A stretch of 64,000 bases of DNA from Xiphydria camelus (GCA_963678675.1 OY783194.1:16439421-16503420), one strand, 5' to 3'; positions 11,590 to 23,437 are shown, counted from the first letter of the stretch. A program made the numbers and translations. Notes: generated from the letters alone by a model not told the origin.

Positions 11590-11601
11590 TCAGTTATACG
11601 A

Positions 11602-13180
11602 AGGGTAGACTGGGTGCGGTTGAAACAATTTAGCTTATATCATTAATAGCATTGTCATTAATAAACTAATCGATGATCGAGATATGTTAAATAAAAGAGC
11701 GTATTTCTATCTACTAATGAGAAGTACCATTTGAGTAGGCCCGGTGTTTTATTTGTAATATAATATCAAATTAAGAAAATATCTGTTTCGTTTCAACCGT
11801 CCCCATTCCAGAGGCGGTTGAAACAGTGATTGGGGTCAGTTGAAACGCAAATAATACACAATATAATGTTGGTATGTTTTATTTATTATTTATTGTCATT
11901 TTAAGAGTAGTTATGGCACCGTTTAACAATATAAATCAATCATCATTATTTAAAGATGCAACTTAACAATATTTAACTCGTCGGCACTCGCGCCAGAGAT
12001 CATGATTTTCAAAAAGTTAATGAACTTTAACCAAATTCGGTATGGGGGGTTTCTTGGATCGCTGATCATCAATTTGAAGTCTGATTTCAAAAATTCAAGA
12101 TGGCTAATCCAATATGGCGGACGAGATTTTCGAAAATCGACGGATTCGTGCCAAATTTGGTATAGGGGGGTTTTTTGGGTCGCTGATTACGAATATGAAG
12201 TTATATTTGTAAAAATTCAAAATTTTCAAAAATCTCTTCCACCATATTGGATCCATCTTGAATTTGTGAAATCTGACTTCAGATTCGTGATCAGCGACCC
12301 AAAAAATCCCCCTATGCCAAATTTGGCGTGAATTCGTCGATTTTCAAAAATCTCGCCCGCCATATTGGATCCGCCATCTTGAATTTTTGAAATCCGACTT
12401 CAGATTCGTGTTCAGCGGCCCAAAAAACCACCTGTACCAAATCTGGTTTAAGTCCATTAACTTTTTGAAAATCATGATCTCTGGCTGGTTTTTGAGATTA
12501 AAACAATTGATGTGATAGATAAATTTTGACACCCCGGTTTCGTGATCAGGAGGCAAAATTACTACGGATAACATATATCGCATCAAATGTATACCCCACT
12601 TTTTTGTTGTGTGACTGTGTTGTTTTGCCAGAACAAAAACAGTAGGTAATAAAGTTTTTAGTAATTGATATCTACTGATAGGGAGAGCAATTATCTATAA
12701 AATGATACCAAGTTCATGTGATGTAACTGCGTTATTTGTGCTAAAAAGGGATCCAAACATGGGGTCCACATCCACAAGGGATCCGATATGATATTGTTTC
12801 AACCGTACCCAACCCTTCATTATGTACAAAACAGTTTATAGTAATGGTGACAATAATTTCACACTAAAACTAATCACACTCTGCCATATTCTACAAGCTT
12901 CATTTCAAACGCAAAAAAAATACTCAATAATCTCACTTTAATAAAAGCCTTAATAATTACAAAAATCTTCGAACAAAAATATTTACTTTTATTTCTTCAA
13001 ACACAATAGGACCTCCTATAAACAATTGCAGCACGCTGTGAGACACGCAATACTGAAATTCGTGTTCGGCCTTGTTGTCCACTTCGTTCGTCTCTTGCAC
13101 CCCTCACCCTACCCCACAGGGTCCGAAAATATTCACTCTGTTTCAACCGTCCTTTGTTTCAACCGTACCCAGTCTACCCT
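11602..13180. mobile_element. TIR element with AGGGTAGACTGGGT ends
   Basis: The ends AGGGTAGACTGGGTGCGGTT and its near-perfect complement lie 1.58 kb apart. GTTTCAACCGT words recur inside. The flanking bases do not give a clear duplication. No transposase is seen, so it is non-autonomous. A 490-bp palindrome sits inside. Confidence 0.6.
11996..12485. repeat. Palindrome with internal tandem words
   Basis: AGATCATGATTTTCAAAAAG at one end is complementary to the other. The arms contain repeated blocks (AAATTTGG..., CAGATTCGTGATCAGCG). Mirrored open frames are not genes. Confidence 0.6.
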
Positions 13181-13917
13181 ATCTTAAAGAAGTGTTTTGA
13201 TTTTTATTTTGATAAGGTTTATTGTGGGGTGATATGCGTCATCATTTTTGACTGCAACATATTACCCCAAGCAGCGGTGTCCCTATTACCCATTTTTGCA
13301 TTTGTTTCAGATGCCTCGAACATACATTTTAACGAGTACATTTTGTTTTTAATCTCATAAAATAATTTAATTTTTACGGAAATAGCATGTTGCCATATTA
13401 CCCATGATAGCGGGTAATATGGCAATAGTGTATCACTGAACATTTTTTCTTGTAATATTTTTTTCTGGGGAAGTTTGGCAACGGGCGGCTCACGACACAT
13501 ACCTATATGTGTAAGCTCTAAGGTGCTATAATCATATTTCAGCTAGGAGTGTTAGTCATTAGAATATGAACCTTTATACTTTTAAGTTGCCATATTCCCC
13601 TACTTTACTCTATACAATTAAAAAATACCTACTTTTTTATGTAAATACGACACCCACTATCTTCACTTTCCCAGTTTGTCGACTTTGAATTTTGAAACAA
13701 TGACACTTCGAAACATTTTTCCGCGCGTACATAAGATTCTTTTTTACACGATGTGCCGGACCTGAACGGCAGCTAAAGATGAGCCATGATTAGCTAACTT
13801 GAGTTGTTTCCTATTTTAATACTATTGATCCGTTATATTTTTTCATCAGAATTATCGTTTTAGATTTCAACAAGGAATCTACTATTATATTAATTGGTGG
13901 TCTGGTGGGCCTGGAAC
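13181..13917. other. AT-rich non-coding stretch
   Basis: GCCATATTACCC/GGGTAATATGGC words at 13391-13425 and GCCATATTCCCC near 13590 suggest a small decayed repeat. No gene. Confidence 0.4.
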
Positions 13918-14152
13918 ATCCTGTATATATACCTAGAGTCAACGATTCTGATCGACCCGCTTTGGATGACGGTACTTCAATTGAATCGACCGTAGTTGAA
14001 CGGTACAAGCGAATCTTCTTGTTTTGCCATGAAGCACCAATCAAATTTAACCTTCATGGCAAAGTATTGAGATTCACTCGAACCTTTTAGCTACGGTCGA
14101 CTAGATAAAGTAGAGTCACCCAAAGTGGGGTCGATTAGAATCATTAACGCTA

Positions 14153-14489
14153 CACAGAGAAAAAGAATTAATTAGAGCTACTGAAAATTACTTGCGGAAT
14201 CGCGGGTAATTATTTATCATATCAATGAAATTTTTTAATACATCAATTAAATATCTCTTTCTAACAATCATCTGGAGTAATTAGTATGTGTTTACAAGGC
14301 AGAAATATTTAATTAATATGAAAAAAGATTTAATTGATGTAAGTAAATAATTAACTGCGACCCCGCAAGTAATTTTTAGTAAATCCAATTAACCCTCTAA
14401 CAGGCCAATTTTTTGTAAATGAGATTTGAATGAAGCCTGCCTTAAGGCGGGTATGCTGGCTAGAGAGGGTTAATTCTTTTTTCTCGGTG
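14153..14489. mobile_element. TA-flanked MITE (CACAGAGAAAAAG ends)
   Basis: CACAGAGAAAAAGAATTAAT is inverted at the other end (CTTTTTTCTCGGTG). TA lies outside both ends (14151-14152, 14490-14491). This fits a Tc1/mariner-type target. The same CACAGAGAAAAAA opening occurs at 16334. Confidence 0.6.
14393..14469. mobile_element. 77-bp TTAA-flanked mini-element
   Basis: CCCTCTAACAGGCC...AGAGGG lies between TTAA (14389-14392) and TTAA (14470-14473). CCC-starting ends at TTAA suggest piggyBac type. It is nested inside the previous MITE. Confidence 0.55.
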
Positions 14490-14735
14490 TAGGCGTACAC
14501 CTGCGGTCAATGATTCTGATTGACCCGCTTTGAGTGATGGTACTTTTATTGAATCGACCGTAGCTAAAAAACTCGAATGAATCTTAGTGTTTTGGCATGA
14601 AGGCTAAATTTGATTGGTGGTTCAGGGTGAAACAAGAAGATCCGCTCGTACCGTTCAACTACGGTTCACTTAATTGAAATATCGTCATCAAAAGCAGGAA
14701 GATCGGAATCATTGTCCGCAGGTGTACATACGGCC

Positions 14736-15757
14736 TTTGTTTTGAGTATGGGTTGACAGATGAAAGACTGCACATACACCATTCCTACATATTTTAAAAA
14801 ACCGAATCTATTAATAAAACATGCATTCCACAGAATAAGTCACATACACCTCGAATGGTTTGTTTTTTAATATTTTCATGATTGCGGAAAATAGATATAT
14901 ACCTATTTTTTTTTCTATCATATAAAATTGTTATATGAATATTACTATATAACTGAAAGAATATTTCAGTATTTCGTATTAATATTTCTCCAATAAGGCA
15001 CCATGATGGTTTATCAATATTAGTACCTAGTTATTATATCAAAACGCCATAGGAGAGTTCATTTTTTATATCGTACTGTTAAACAAGTATATCAATATAG
15101 AACTTTGCTTTCTAAATGATAGCAGTTTTTTTCTCACTCATGCCCATTTCGAGGCCTTTTCCAGCCTATTTTTAGACTGTAAGATGGCGTTTTTCCCGCG
15201 TGACACCGACCGGGAGTCCCTCAGGCTGTTAAAAGATTGCTTAGTCCGAAGTGGGTCCTTTTTCCAAACTGATAAACGCAACGTGAAATGAGCCGTGTAT
15301 ACTTCTGTTTGTTTTGTTTTGAGAAATGGGCATTCGTGAGGAAAAATAGTATATGTCATTCGGCTGAAATCCTCGGATCTTTAAGACTTTATAAGCCGAA
15401 GGCGAGACTCGTCTCTCCACCATGCCTCGTGTTACGACCTAATTAAACACAGTCTGAAAAAAACCTCGGATTTCCGCCTAATGACATAAGATAATATTAC
15501 TTATTAATTACAATACTCGTTACTTTTAATATTATAAGAAAAGGAAGAGGGGTAGAGGAATTTGAATTGTACTAATATTTTTTTAAATTATTCTTAAGCT
15601 AATAATTCAGTTAACTTATTTATTGTTATATATTTAAAGGAGTAACGTATCTGTAAAAATACTTTCTTTATCTCTTTAATCTCTAAGAAACCTAATTTCA
15701 TACATGTGTGTGAACCTTATCAACTGTTATTAATCTATTAATAATAACTATATTCAG
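14736..15757. other. Non-coding stretch upstream of the receptor exon
   Basis: A 200-bp hairpin-like pair (CTCATGCCCATTTC at 15136; GAAATGGGCATTCGTGAG near 15324) is present. No upstream receptor exon could be recognised. Confidence 0.4.
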
Positions 15758-16115
15758 TCTGTTTAGATTTCAAGAATCCGGGATCATCCAACGCTTCAAG
15801 AAAAAGAATACTAGAAGTGAGGAACGGTTGCCAGCCAATATTTATCACATAGTCACCTTACACCAGATTTTACCAATATTAACTGTAGTTTGCATTGGTA
15901 ATCTACTCGCAATAATAATTTTGGTCGTTGAAAAAATGTACTTCATGATTTTTAAAGGAATCGAGAAGCATAGTTGTATGAATCGATTTTTTCTGAAAAT
16001 TTATTTGCTTACCAAGTGTTCTAAAAAGGAGAAACGGATTATTAACCGCATAATCGATACTCGGTTTAAAGATATTGATATTAACGATTTACCATTTTTC
16101 GAATATTATAACTAG
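15758..16115 (+). CDS. Ionotropic receptor (divergent IR), last exon
   Basis: An acceptor (TATATTCAG, 15749-15757) opens a frame that runs to TAG at 16115. It reads FQESGIIQRF near the start, then LPILTVVCIGNLLAIIIL and a basic tail. This is the layout of the insect ionotropic-receptor C-terminus: the end of the S2 ligand-binding lobe (ESG..), the final membrane helix M4, and a short cytoplasmic tail. IRs are glutamate-receptor-related ligand-gated channels of chemosensory neurons. The listed ATG-less 95-codon frame starting TTG at 15828 is only part of it. Earlier exons are not in the preceding 2 kb, so this is an orphan exon or the end of a gene with a long intron. I cannot tell which IR it is. 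Confidence 0.6.
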
Positions 16116-16202
16116 AAAATCGTATGAATTCTTTAAGTTTCTGTGCTACACATATAATGTATATGATACGTTCACTCTAAGGTCGTACAGATCATTATCC
16201 TT

Positions 16203-16208
16203 AATAAA
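16203..16208 (+). terminator. Poly(A) signal AATAAA
   Basis: AATAAA lies 88 bp after the receptor stop codon on the same strand, a plausible 3' end. Confidence 0.5.
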
Positions 16209-16333
16209 GTAAAATTCACAATTAGACCGTTACATGTAATATCCCAGTAAACACATTTATATCAAACTCAAGACTATTATGTAACCTTGAGATGTAATTG
16301 ATCCATACTAGAATGGATGTAAAAGTTACGTAC

Positions 16334-17432
16334 ACAGAGAAAAAAAATTCTTTGGACCAAAGAAATCGAATTCTTTGGTTTCCAATTCTTCCACTTAAAG
16401 AACGCGTCTTTAAGTCAGTGATATTAGTATTTATTTGAAAAGACTGCATTTTTCACTTGAAAGAAATAACTATCGAATTTTTTTCTTTCTCCGAAAGAAA
16501 TATTCTTTCAAATCAACAAGAAACGTCTTTCCGTCAATAACTCCGACGTCTTTAATGCTAACGCAGTTTTTCTTTAACTGAAAGAAGTATAGTATAGTCA
16601 TTGTGAATTACGTATTTCCTTAAAACAAATTGTTTCTTTAAATCAACACATGAATTGTTAGAATCAAAGAACGCAGAATAATCGTTGTAATAATTTGCTT
16701 CATTCCACTTGAAGAACGCGTCTTTCAAGTCAATGATTTTACTATTTATGTGAAAAGACTGCATTTTTCACTTGAAAGAAATGACTTCATTGAATATTTG
16801 TCTTTCCCCGAAAGAAATATTCTTTCAAATCAACAGAGAACGTCTTTCCGTTAATAATTCTGACGTCTTTAATGCTAACGCAGTTTTTCTTTAACTGAAA
16901 GAAGTATAGTATGGTCATTATGAATTACGTATTTCTTTGAAACAAATTGTTTCTTTAAACCAACACATGAATTGTTAGAACCAAAGAACGCAGAATAATC
17001 GTTGTAATAATTTGCTTCATTCCACTTGAAGAACGCGTCTTTCAAGTCAATGATTTTACTATTTATCTGATGACTGCATTTTTCACTTGAAAGAAATGAC
17101 TATCGAATTTTTTTCTTTCCCCGAAAGAAATATTCTTTCAAATCAACAAGAAACGTCTTTCCGTCAATAACTCCGACGTCTTTAATGCTAAAGCAGTTTT
17201 TCTTTAACTGAAAGAAGTATAGTATAGTCATTGTGAATTACGTATTTCTTTGAAAGAAATTGTTTCTTTAAATCAACACATGAATTGTTAGAACCAAAGA
17301 ACGCAGAATAATCGTTGTAATAATTTGCTTCATTCCATTTGAAGAACGCGTCTTTCAAACCAATGATTTTACTATTTATCCTAAAAGACTGCATTTTTCA
17401 CTTGAAAGAAATGACTTCATTGAATATTTGTA
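16334..17432. repeat. ~315-bp tandem array, about 3.3 copies
   Basis: TTTAATGCTAACGCAGTTTT recurs at ~16552, ~16870 and ~17182 (spacing 317 and 313). TTCCACTTGAAGAACGCG recurs at ~16391, ~16701, ~17019 and ~17336. The unit is rich in GAAAGAAAT/ATTTCTTTC words. The array opens with CACAGAGAAAAAAAATTC, like the MITE at 14153, and stops at 17432 where SINE sequence starts. A 68-codon minus frame recurs in two copies. Confidence 0.8.
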
Positions 17433-18358
17433 CGCAGTGTAAGTACGATGGTAAAAGTAGAATTTTGCAAAAAGGGGGCGATAAAGTAGGATTTCTCGCC
17501 TGCCTTATCCGCCTACTAGTGTCGGTTTTTTTTTTCCCCAAACCCGACCCGGCCAGGGGTGCTATTCTCGACGCGTGGGAAATGCTTTTCGTGGACGAAA
17601 TATTTTTCGTTAACGGATGTAAAATTTCGTCGATCACTTTCGTTAACGACTCGAATATCCCTTCCAAGATAGATCTCGTCAACGAAATTAATTTTTTGTC
17701 ACTCAGTGTCAAATACTCGGTTTCATGGGCGTCCTCGACGCATGTGAAATCATCTTTCACACACCAATTCGTGAAAAGTTGCGCAGTGCGTGAAATAACC
17801 TGCGCAGTGCGTGAAATCGTCAACCTCGTATTTGACACTTAGTGACAAAAAATAGAATTCGTTATTCGGTTGTTTCGCGCCGTTCTAACGAGTGTGATTG
17901 CCGTACTCGCTTCGCTCGTGCGGCAAACTTCACACTCGTTAGAAACAGCGCTTCACGCCCTAATAACGAAAATAACTATTCTCACACGAAAAATGTGTTT
18001 ACATCCCTTAGCGACGTCTTCTTTTTAGAATATCGTTTAATCACTTAGCAACGACCTGTCGCATCGGCCCACCACCTCGTCATGCAACTCATCGGCATAC
18101 AAATACCAAACAACATTCGTTGACGAAAACAGCAAGAACGACGAATGACAATTTCTTCAACAAAAAAAGTAATTTCGTTAACGAAGGAGTTTCGTATGGG
18201 AGAAAATTCCGTGTACAAAATTTCTCAAACGAAATAATAATTCCGTTCACGAAATCGTTTCTCATGTGTCGAGAATTGCCCCCCTGGACTCGAACCTGCG
18301 TTCTTTAGAAGACTGGGAACGCTTCTCGCATTCTACCAATTGCGCCATCGACTCTTTG
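17433..18358 (-). mobile_element. SINE copy on the minus strand, split by an insertion
   Basis: The tRNA-like head is at 18358-18285 (A-box TGGCGCAATTGG, B-box GGTTCGAGTCC). The body, with CCTACTTTATCGCC and the pyrimidine run, is at 17555-17433. The two parts are adjacent in the copy at 24337. Here 17556-18283 separates them. Confidence 0.75.
17556..18283. mobile_element. ~730-bp element inserted in the SINE
   Basis: The ends are imperfect inverted repeats: GGGGTGCTATTCTCGACGCG on the left, and GGGGGGCAATTCTCGACACA as the complement of the right. The interior is full of TTCGTTAACGA words and two GAAATAACCTGCGCAGTGCG-type repeats near 17775-17815. No coding. Confidence 0.6.
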
Positions 18359-19319
18359 TGGTGGAAGTCAACTAAGTTATACATATAATATCGATACCTA
18401 AAAGCAACAGTACTGTGTGACTAGTGAGATAAATTATAAAGCCGATTTCGAGCTATGTCAAACGTAAACTAAAACCGGCCTTTATACAATGCAACACTGA
18501 GATATCTCGGCAAAAATATTTAAATAAATATTTAATTTAAATATTTTTGCCAAGATATCTCAGTGTTGCATTCTGTAAAGGCCGGTTTATATATATATAT
18601 AAATTAAATATAAATATAATAATTTGATACTTTCTTTTTCAAAACAGTAGCGATTATGATACTTAATTATGCATTATTTATAGAATACTTCAGTACAATT
18701 TGCACTGTTTGAAACATTATTATAATATCAATTTTGTTATTTTCTAATTTAAAAATTCTTCTATCGGGGTGTGAAATCAATTAATTGTAAATTTACAACC
18801 GCACACATACGCAGATCAAAATTTGCAACTAGTCACAAATTGCTTTCTGGGAACAAACCTATTATTATATCAATTTTGTTATTTTCTAATTTAACACATT
18901 CGCTGCCACTTTTAGATTGATTGCATCGCGCTCAGTGCCGGTAACAGACTGAATAATATAATGTGCACGACAATGTGTCTCCGATCGGAGCCGGCGGCAC
19001 AGGCGCAAAGTGTCGACTGGCTCCGATCGGAGCCGGCGGCAGAAACGTGTTAAAAATTTTGTGAAAACAATTAATTTACCGGCATTCATGGTCGGTAAAT
19101 TTACGAAGTGTGCACGCCGAAAAGGCACCGTGACTGCACTGAGTGTAACTATTGTGTCTTTACGCTGTGAACCACTCAGTGTATTCACTGTGTAGCCACG
19201 GTGCTTTTAGTTTGCGTACGCCACGCGATCATGCCACGGTGAGACCACAGTGACGCCACTACGTGGCAGCACTGCGTGCGGTTAGCGTGTAAATCCACGC
19301 TTTTTGCTATTGGGGGTTG
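18359..19319. repeat. Left arm of a large inverted duplication
   Basis: It is complementary to 23438-24336 over most of its length, including AACCGGCCTTTA, GAGATATCTCGGC and GATCGGAGCCGGCGGC. With the SINE heads outside, the full structure spans ~17433-24600. Confidence 0.75.
18895..19049. mobile_element. TTAA-flanked MITE (CACATTCGCTG ends)
   Basis: CACATTCGCTGCC..GGCGGCAGAAACGTG lies between TTAA (18891-18894) and TTAA (19050-19053). Two CTCCGATCGGAGCCGGCGGC words are inside. Confidence 0.65.
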
Positions 19320-19552
19320 GTGTCAATTCGGGAGATCGAAGCGTCTAATCTCGAAATTATGGATTTAAATGGAATGGAAATTACTCACCATTATTCACAA
19401 ATTCATAATTTCGAGGTTAGACGCTTCGATCTCCCGAATTGACACCAACTCTAACTACCGACTCGACTTCTACCGGTATTAAATCACTCAAGTACCGACC
19501 AAGCCTCCCCGAAGGTAACTTCAAACTGGCCCGTACAGAGTGGGACATACGG
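19317..19552. mobile_element. Family A foldback, left arm truncated
   Basis: The right arm ends GGACATACGG followed by TA. The left arm starts only at the GGTGTCAATTCGG position. Confidence 0.65.
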
Positions 19553-19671
19553 TATTACCGTATGTACTGTAACGACGCTACCCGGCGCTACCGGGTAGTC
19601 GCACACTTCGGCACGCTCTCTGACTAGCCCCGCTCGGACAAGGTATTGAGATAATGAAATGTTGGGCGCCA

Positions 19672-20527
19672 GGTGTTCCGAAACACCAAAGAAAGTCGAA
19701 ATCGATAGCAGTCAGATCACGTGAACCAGAAACGGAACTCCGCTAGCTCAGCCCCGTATCGGTAAAGGAGAGGGGCGGGGTCGTAAGACAAAGAAAAGAA
19801 TTTGAGGCGATTCATAACAAGAAAATAACACTTAGCTTTATTGGAAATCTTCTTATACACTACTGGCTATTCTAAGAGCCTAACGGCTACGGCAAGGTCG
19901 GGTTTCAATAACAGTTCTTATCGCGAAACTATCGGAGTCGTCAACACGACTCGGCCGACGAGAGTCCTGAAGGGCGAACGGTCGGTATTGAAAATACACG
20001 CGAAACTGACAAGCAGGATAACCGACAATAATTCGCGAGGGAATAGGAACGTTAGCCGGAGAAATTCGTGAGAGGGATAGGAACGATAGCCGCGAAAAAT
20101 TCGTGAGAGGGATAGGAACGATAGCCGCGAAAAATTCGCGAGAGGGATAGGAACGATAGCCGCGAAAAATTCGCGAGAGGGATAGGAACGATAGCCGCGA
20201 AAAATTCGCGAGAGGGATAGGAACGATAGCCGCGAAAAATTCGCGAGAGGGATAGGAACGATAGCCGCGAAAAATTCGCGAGGGAAGAGGAACGTTAGCC
20301 GGAGAAATTCGTGAGAGGGATAGGAACGATAGCCGCGAAAAATTCGCGAGAGGGATAGGAACGATAGCCGGAGGTTCGAGTTTCAACTCGATAATCGTTA
20401 CACGGGGACGTTACGACGCACGGACTACCCCTACGCCTAACTGACAACGGAAGGTCGCACGGAACGCGAGGTTTGACCGAGCGCTCGCGAAACAAAGGGA
20501 TTCACTATCACTAACGGTAATCGATAA
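19672..20527 (-). mobile_element. LTR retrotransposon fragment (LTR and primer-binding site)
   Basis: On the minus strand a primer-binding-like TGGCGCCCAAC (19671-19661) follows directly after ...GGAACACC. TGGCGCCCAAC is the form used by tRNA-Lys-primed elements. An AATAAA (19842-19837, minus) lies ~170 bp upstream, as expected for the R region of an LTR. No gag-pol is seen. The second fragment at 28483 has the same arrangement. Confidence 0.5.
20030..20375. repeat. 35-bp minisatellite, ~10 copies
   Basis: The unit contains TTCGCGAGAGGGATAGGAAC and GATAGCCGCGAAAA, with period 35 (20066, 20101, 20136, 20171 ...). The 168-codon minus frame is simply the translated repeat. Confidence 0.9.
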
Positions 20528-21467
20528 CACAGGTTTACAAACAAAAAAAAAGTCCGGACTATTTGACCGGACCATGGTATCCCGAGGTATTTTTGCATCC
20601 TGAATCCGATCCCGAGGTCATCTGAGCCCCATCCCGTCAGAAAAACGAGATTTCAAGGTCATTTAGAGGTTAAAATGACCATCTTTTGGAACTGGACCCG
20701 GGGCAATTTCTCCAGCGACCTGTTGAGTTGGAGGGTAGCTGTTTAGGTCTTGAATACCTTCCAAACATTGGAATGGAGTCCTAAATCTCGACCGGGACTA
20801 TCACAGAACCACCCCAGTGGATAAAATGTTGCCATGATCGTTGTATCTCGCGAATTACGATCTCCCTGTCAAGGCATCCAATTCCGGCGATCCATTCACT
20901 GACATATTGACAGTGGACCCAGCACTGACCCTAATGGCCTTAGAACCTTGGAGTCATGCTCTGGGTGCTGCTCAGGGCAATCCCATTTCTTTATTTATTT
21001 ATTTCACGGGCTCTTGCCCTTTTCAAAGACATTACAACCAACACAATTGGACGGCACAAATTTGCTGTAAGTTGACGAAGGAATCTTACCAACTCACGAG
21101 TTTAAGCTCCCTGCCAAGACGCAGAAACTTGACGGAAAACTTCCATATCTCGAGAACTGCTCAACCCATTCGTCTGAAATTTCGCACCATGTTAGGGGAC
21201 TTCTTGGGAACATTGTTTGTATCCGAACAATAAAGACCCTTCTGTAAAGCCGATTGTTCGTGTACAATCGGAACTATGAAACAGCATGCAGAACATGAGT
21301 CAAAAATTTGTGCGTCTGCAGTGGCAAAATCCTCGTTGCAAATCTCGTTTTTCTGACGTGATGGGGCTCAGATGACCTCGGGATCGGATTCAGGACGCAA
21401 AAATACCTCGGAATACCATGGTCCGGTCAAATAGTCCGGACTTTTTTTTTTTTTTTGTAAACCTGTG
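20528..21467. mobile_element. TIR element with TAA duplication
   Basis: The ends CACAGGTTTACAAACA and complement are continued by GTCCGGACTATTTGACCGGA on both sides. TAA lies outside both ends (20525-20527, 21468-21470). A three-base TAA duplication fits PIF/Harbinger (TWA) or the TNA group. There is no transposase. A TTTATTTATTTATTT run lies near 20990. It interrupts the LTR fragment. Confidence 0.65.
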
Positions 21468-21470
21468 TAA

Positions 21471-22721
21471 TCAACCGCCCTGAGCGGAGAACAGAGAGTC
21501 GAGCGCACGAGCTATTTTATGCGATATTGCCGCACTAAGGGCACCCTTCTCTATTAATTGATAACGCGCTCGATAGCGCACGGAACGAAACGAAAACGGT
21601 ATTACCGCACTACCGACGCGCACTATCCTGCCGACGATAACGCGGGCTAAACTCGTCTCAGGAAATTCGGTCGCCTCGTGCTACCGAATTTCCCGAGCAT
21701 CCCCAGATACTACAACCGCGAACTAAATCGCTAAACGATAAATGATCGCTATTAACGCGCGACACAAGATACTACGAAAAGAAAACTCTAAGAACGCCAC
21801 GGGTCCGTCACCCGCACTCACGGAACGAAACGATAAGCCCGTCGAGGGCAAGGGAAATCTAAATCTCTATTACAGTCTCGGCCACGTGTCGCGAACAAAG
21901 GAGCCGGCTTACCGGAACGGAGGATCTGCTGCCGCTGCGGCGATGAGGCACGTGGAGTCACTTCGCTGGTCCGCACGAGATAGATAGAGTCCAGTGATCG
22001 CTGCGGCTCGCTAGGCGGCGAGGGCCTGTCCCCACTCCTAGTAGACCCTTTCCGCGATTTTAATTGGTGATCGATGTCCCCCATCGATTTGCATGCGCGA
22101 CGCTCTGGTTTCCGCTGCGCGCCCGCTCCGTTAATCGTCAATCGAAGGAAACTAGTTCCATCCTGGTTGGCGCGGATGCGCGCGCAGCTCGCTGGATTCA
22201 ATCGTGGCTCCGGAACTGTCCCCTCACGGATGATGGCTTATGAATCCCTGGAACATTCCCCTGCGGGATCACGCGGAGGATCCCGATACGAGGCTAGCTT
22301 CTGGAGATTCCTCCGGAACATTCCCCTGTGGGATCACGCGGAGAATCTCGAGGTGAAGCCTAGCCTCCAAGCGGTCCATCCGTGCCGAAGAAGCGGGGTG
22401 CCTGTCTAAACAGGGTACGTTCCTCGCCGGGTACGCTGCTCGGTTGCAAGTCCCAGTTCTGCGCCTGGCAGGGAAGTCGTGTGCATTTCGTCGCACGGCA
22501 TCTGGCGCTCGTTGCAGCCCCTTGGTCCTCCAGCTCCAGCGTCTTTTAGGTCGAATTACTGATCTCGCTACGGTATTCCGCTATGTCGTCCCTACTATTA
22601 CCAAAGTTTCTAACGCGCTAAAATATTCTTATTCTAAATGCTATTCTGGGGATGGCGGGACCAGCGAAGCGACGTTAGGGAATCGGCCAAATTCTAACAT
22701 GCACGATGTGCAACGTTACAG
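21471..22721 (-). mobile_element. GC-rich LTR/leader-like DNA, probably part of the retroelement
   Basis: This is base-rich DNA unlike its neighbours. It has a direct repeat (GGAACATTCCCCTG..GGGATCACGCGGA at 22252 and 22315). Open frames here lack recognisable domains. The position suggests it continues the LTR fragment. Confidence 0.35.
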
Positions 22722-22723
22722 TA

Positions 22724-23281
22724 CCTATCATCCCAAATTAAACAAGCAGAGATACCGACATTGTCGAAACTTTACCGACGGTCAAGAATTTTATAGTTAG
22801 AGTTGGCTTGAGAAGAGTGCGCTGTGTGTGCTGCGTGAGAGCGAAAAGTGTCAAACGTCTTATTTCCCGATAGCTGTCAATTCGGAAAATCGAAGTATTG
22901 AATAATAGACGAAACATTTCGATCTCTTGAATTAACAGCTATCGGGAAATCAGCCGTTTGACACTTTTCGCTCTCACGCAGCACACACAGCGCACTCTTC
23001 TCAAGCCAACTCTAACTATAAAATTCTTGACCGTCGGTAAAGTTTCGACAATGTCGGTATCTCTGCTTGTTTAATTTGGGATGATACATACGGTAGACGA
23101 AACACTTCGATCTCTTAAATTCACAGCTATCGGGAAATCAGACGTTTGACACTTTTCGCTCTCACGCAGTACACACAGCGCACTCTTCTCAAGCCAACTC
23201 TAACTATAAAATTCTTGATCGTCGGTAAAGTTTCGGCAATGTCGGTATATCTGCTTGTTTAATTTGGGATGATACATACGG
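22724..23281. mobile_element. Foldback, family C, with duplicated right arm
   Basis: 22724-23093 is a palindrome with ends CCTATCATCCCAAATTAAAC / ..GATGATACATACGG next to TA. 23096-23281 repeats the right half again and also ends ATACGG-TA. The core GTCAATTCGG..CGAT and the CGGTA ends recall families A and B. Confidence 0.7.
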
Positions 23282-23353
23282 TAAGTACTGATCGCTACCG
23301 GCAGAGTGTGAGATCAAAACGTGAAGACTCGAACTCTATGATCAATTCTTATA

Positions 23354-23433
23354 CCGTATGTCCCACTCTGTACGGGCCAGTTTGAAAGTTACCTTCAGGA
23401 AGGCTTTGTCGGTAATCGAAACATTTAATACCC
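23354..23433. mobile_element. Family A foldback end fragment
   Basis: CCGTATGTCCCACTCTGTAC preceded by TA. Only ~80 bp of arm remains. Confidence 0.6.
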
Positions 23434-23437
23434 CCGA

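Larger units (their letters stand above)
13918..14735. mobile_element. Two related hairpin units split by a nested MITE
   Basis: 13918-14135 and 14497-14735 share TCAATGATTCTGATTGACCC-like and GAATCGACCGTAG blocks and are each partly palindromic. The second has ACACCTGCGG..CCGCAGGTGT ends with TA outside. The element at 14153-14489 lies between them. Confidence 0.5.

Noticed and set aside
16558..16764. 68-codon frame repeated in a satellite
   Set aside because: Periodic because the DNA is a tandem repeat. No independent support for translation.
20030..20375. CRISPR-like array of regular repeats
   Set aside because: The units are direct tandem copies without unique spacers, in a eukaryotic setting.
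19880..20386. 168-codon open frame
   Set aside because: It is the translation of a 35-bp minisatellite.
22074..22800. GC-rich frames in the LTR-like block
   Set aside because: Several overlapping frames on both strands, no domain, atypical composition.
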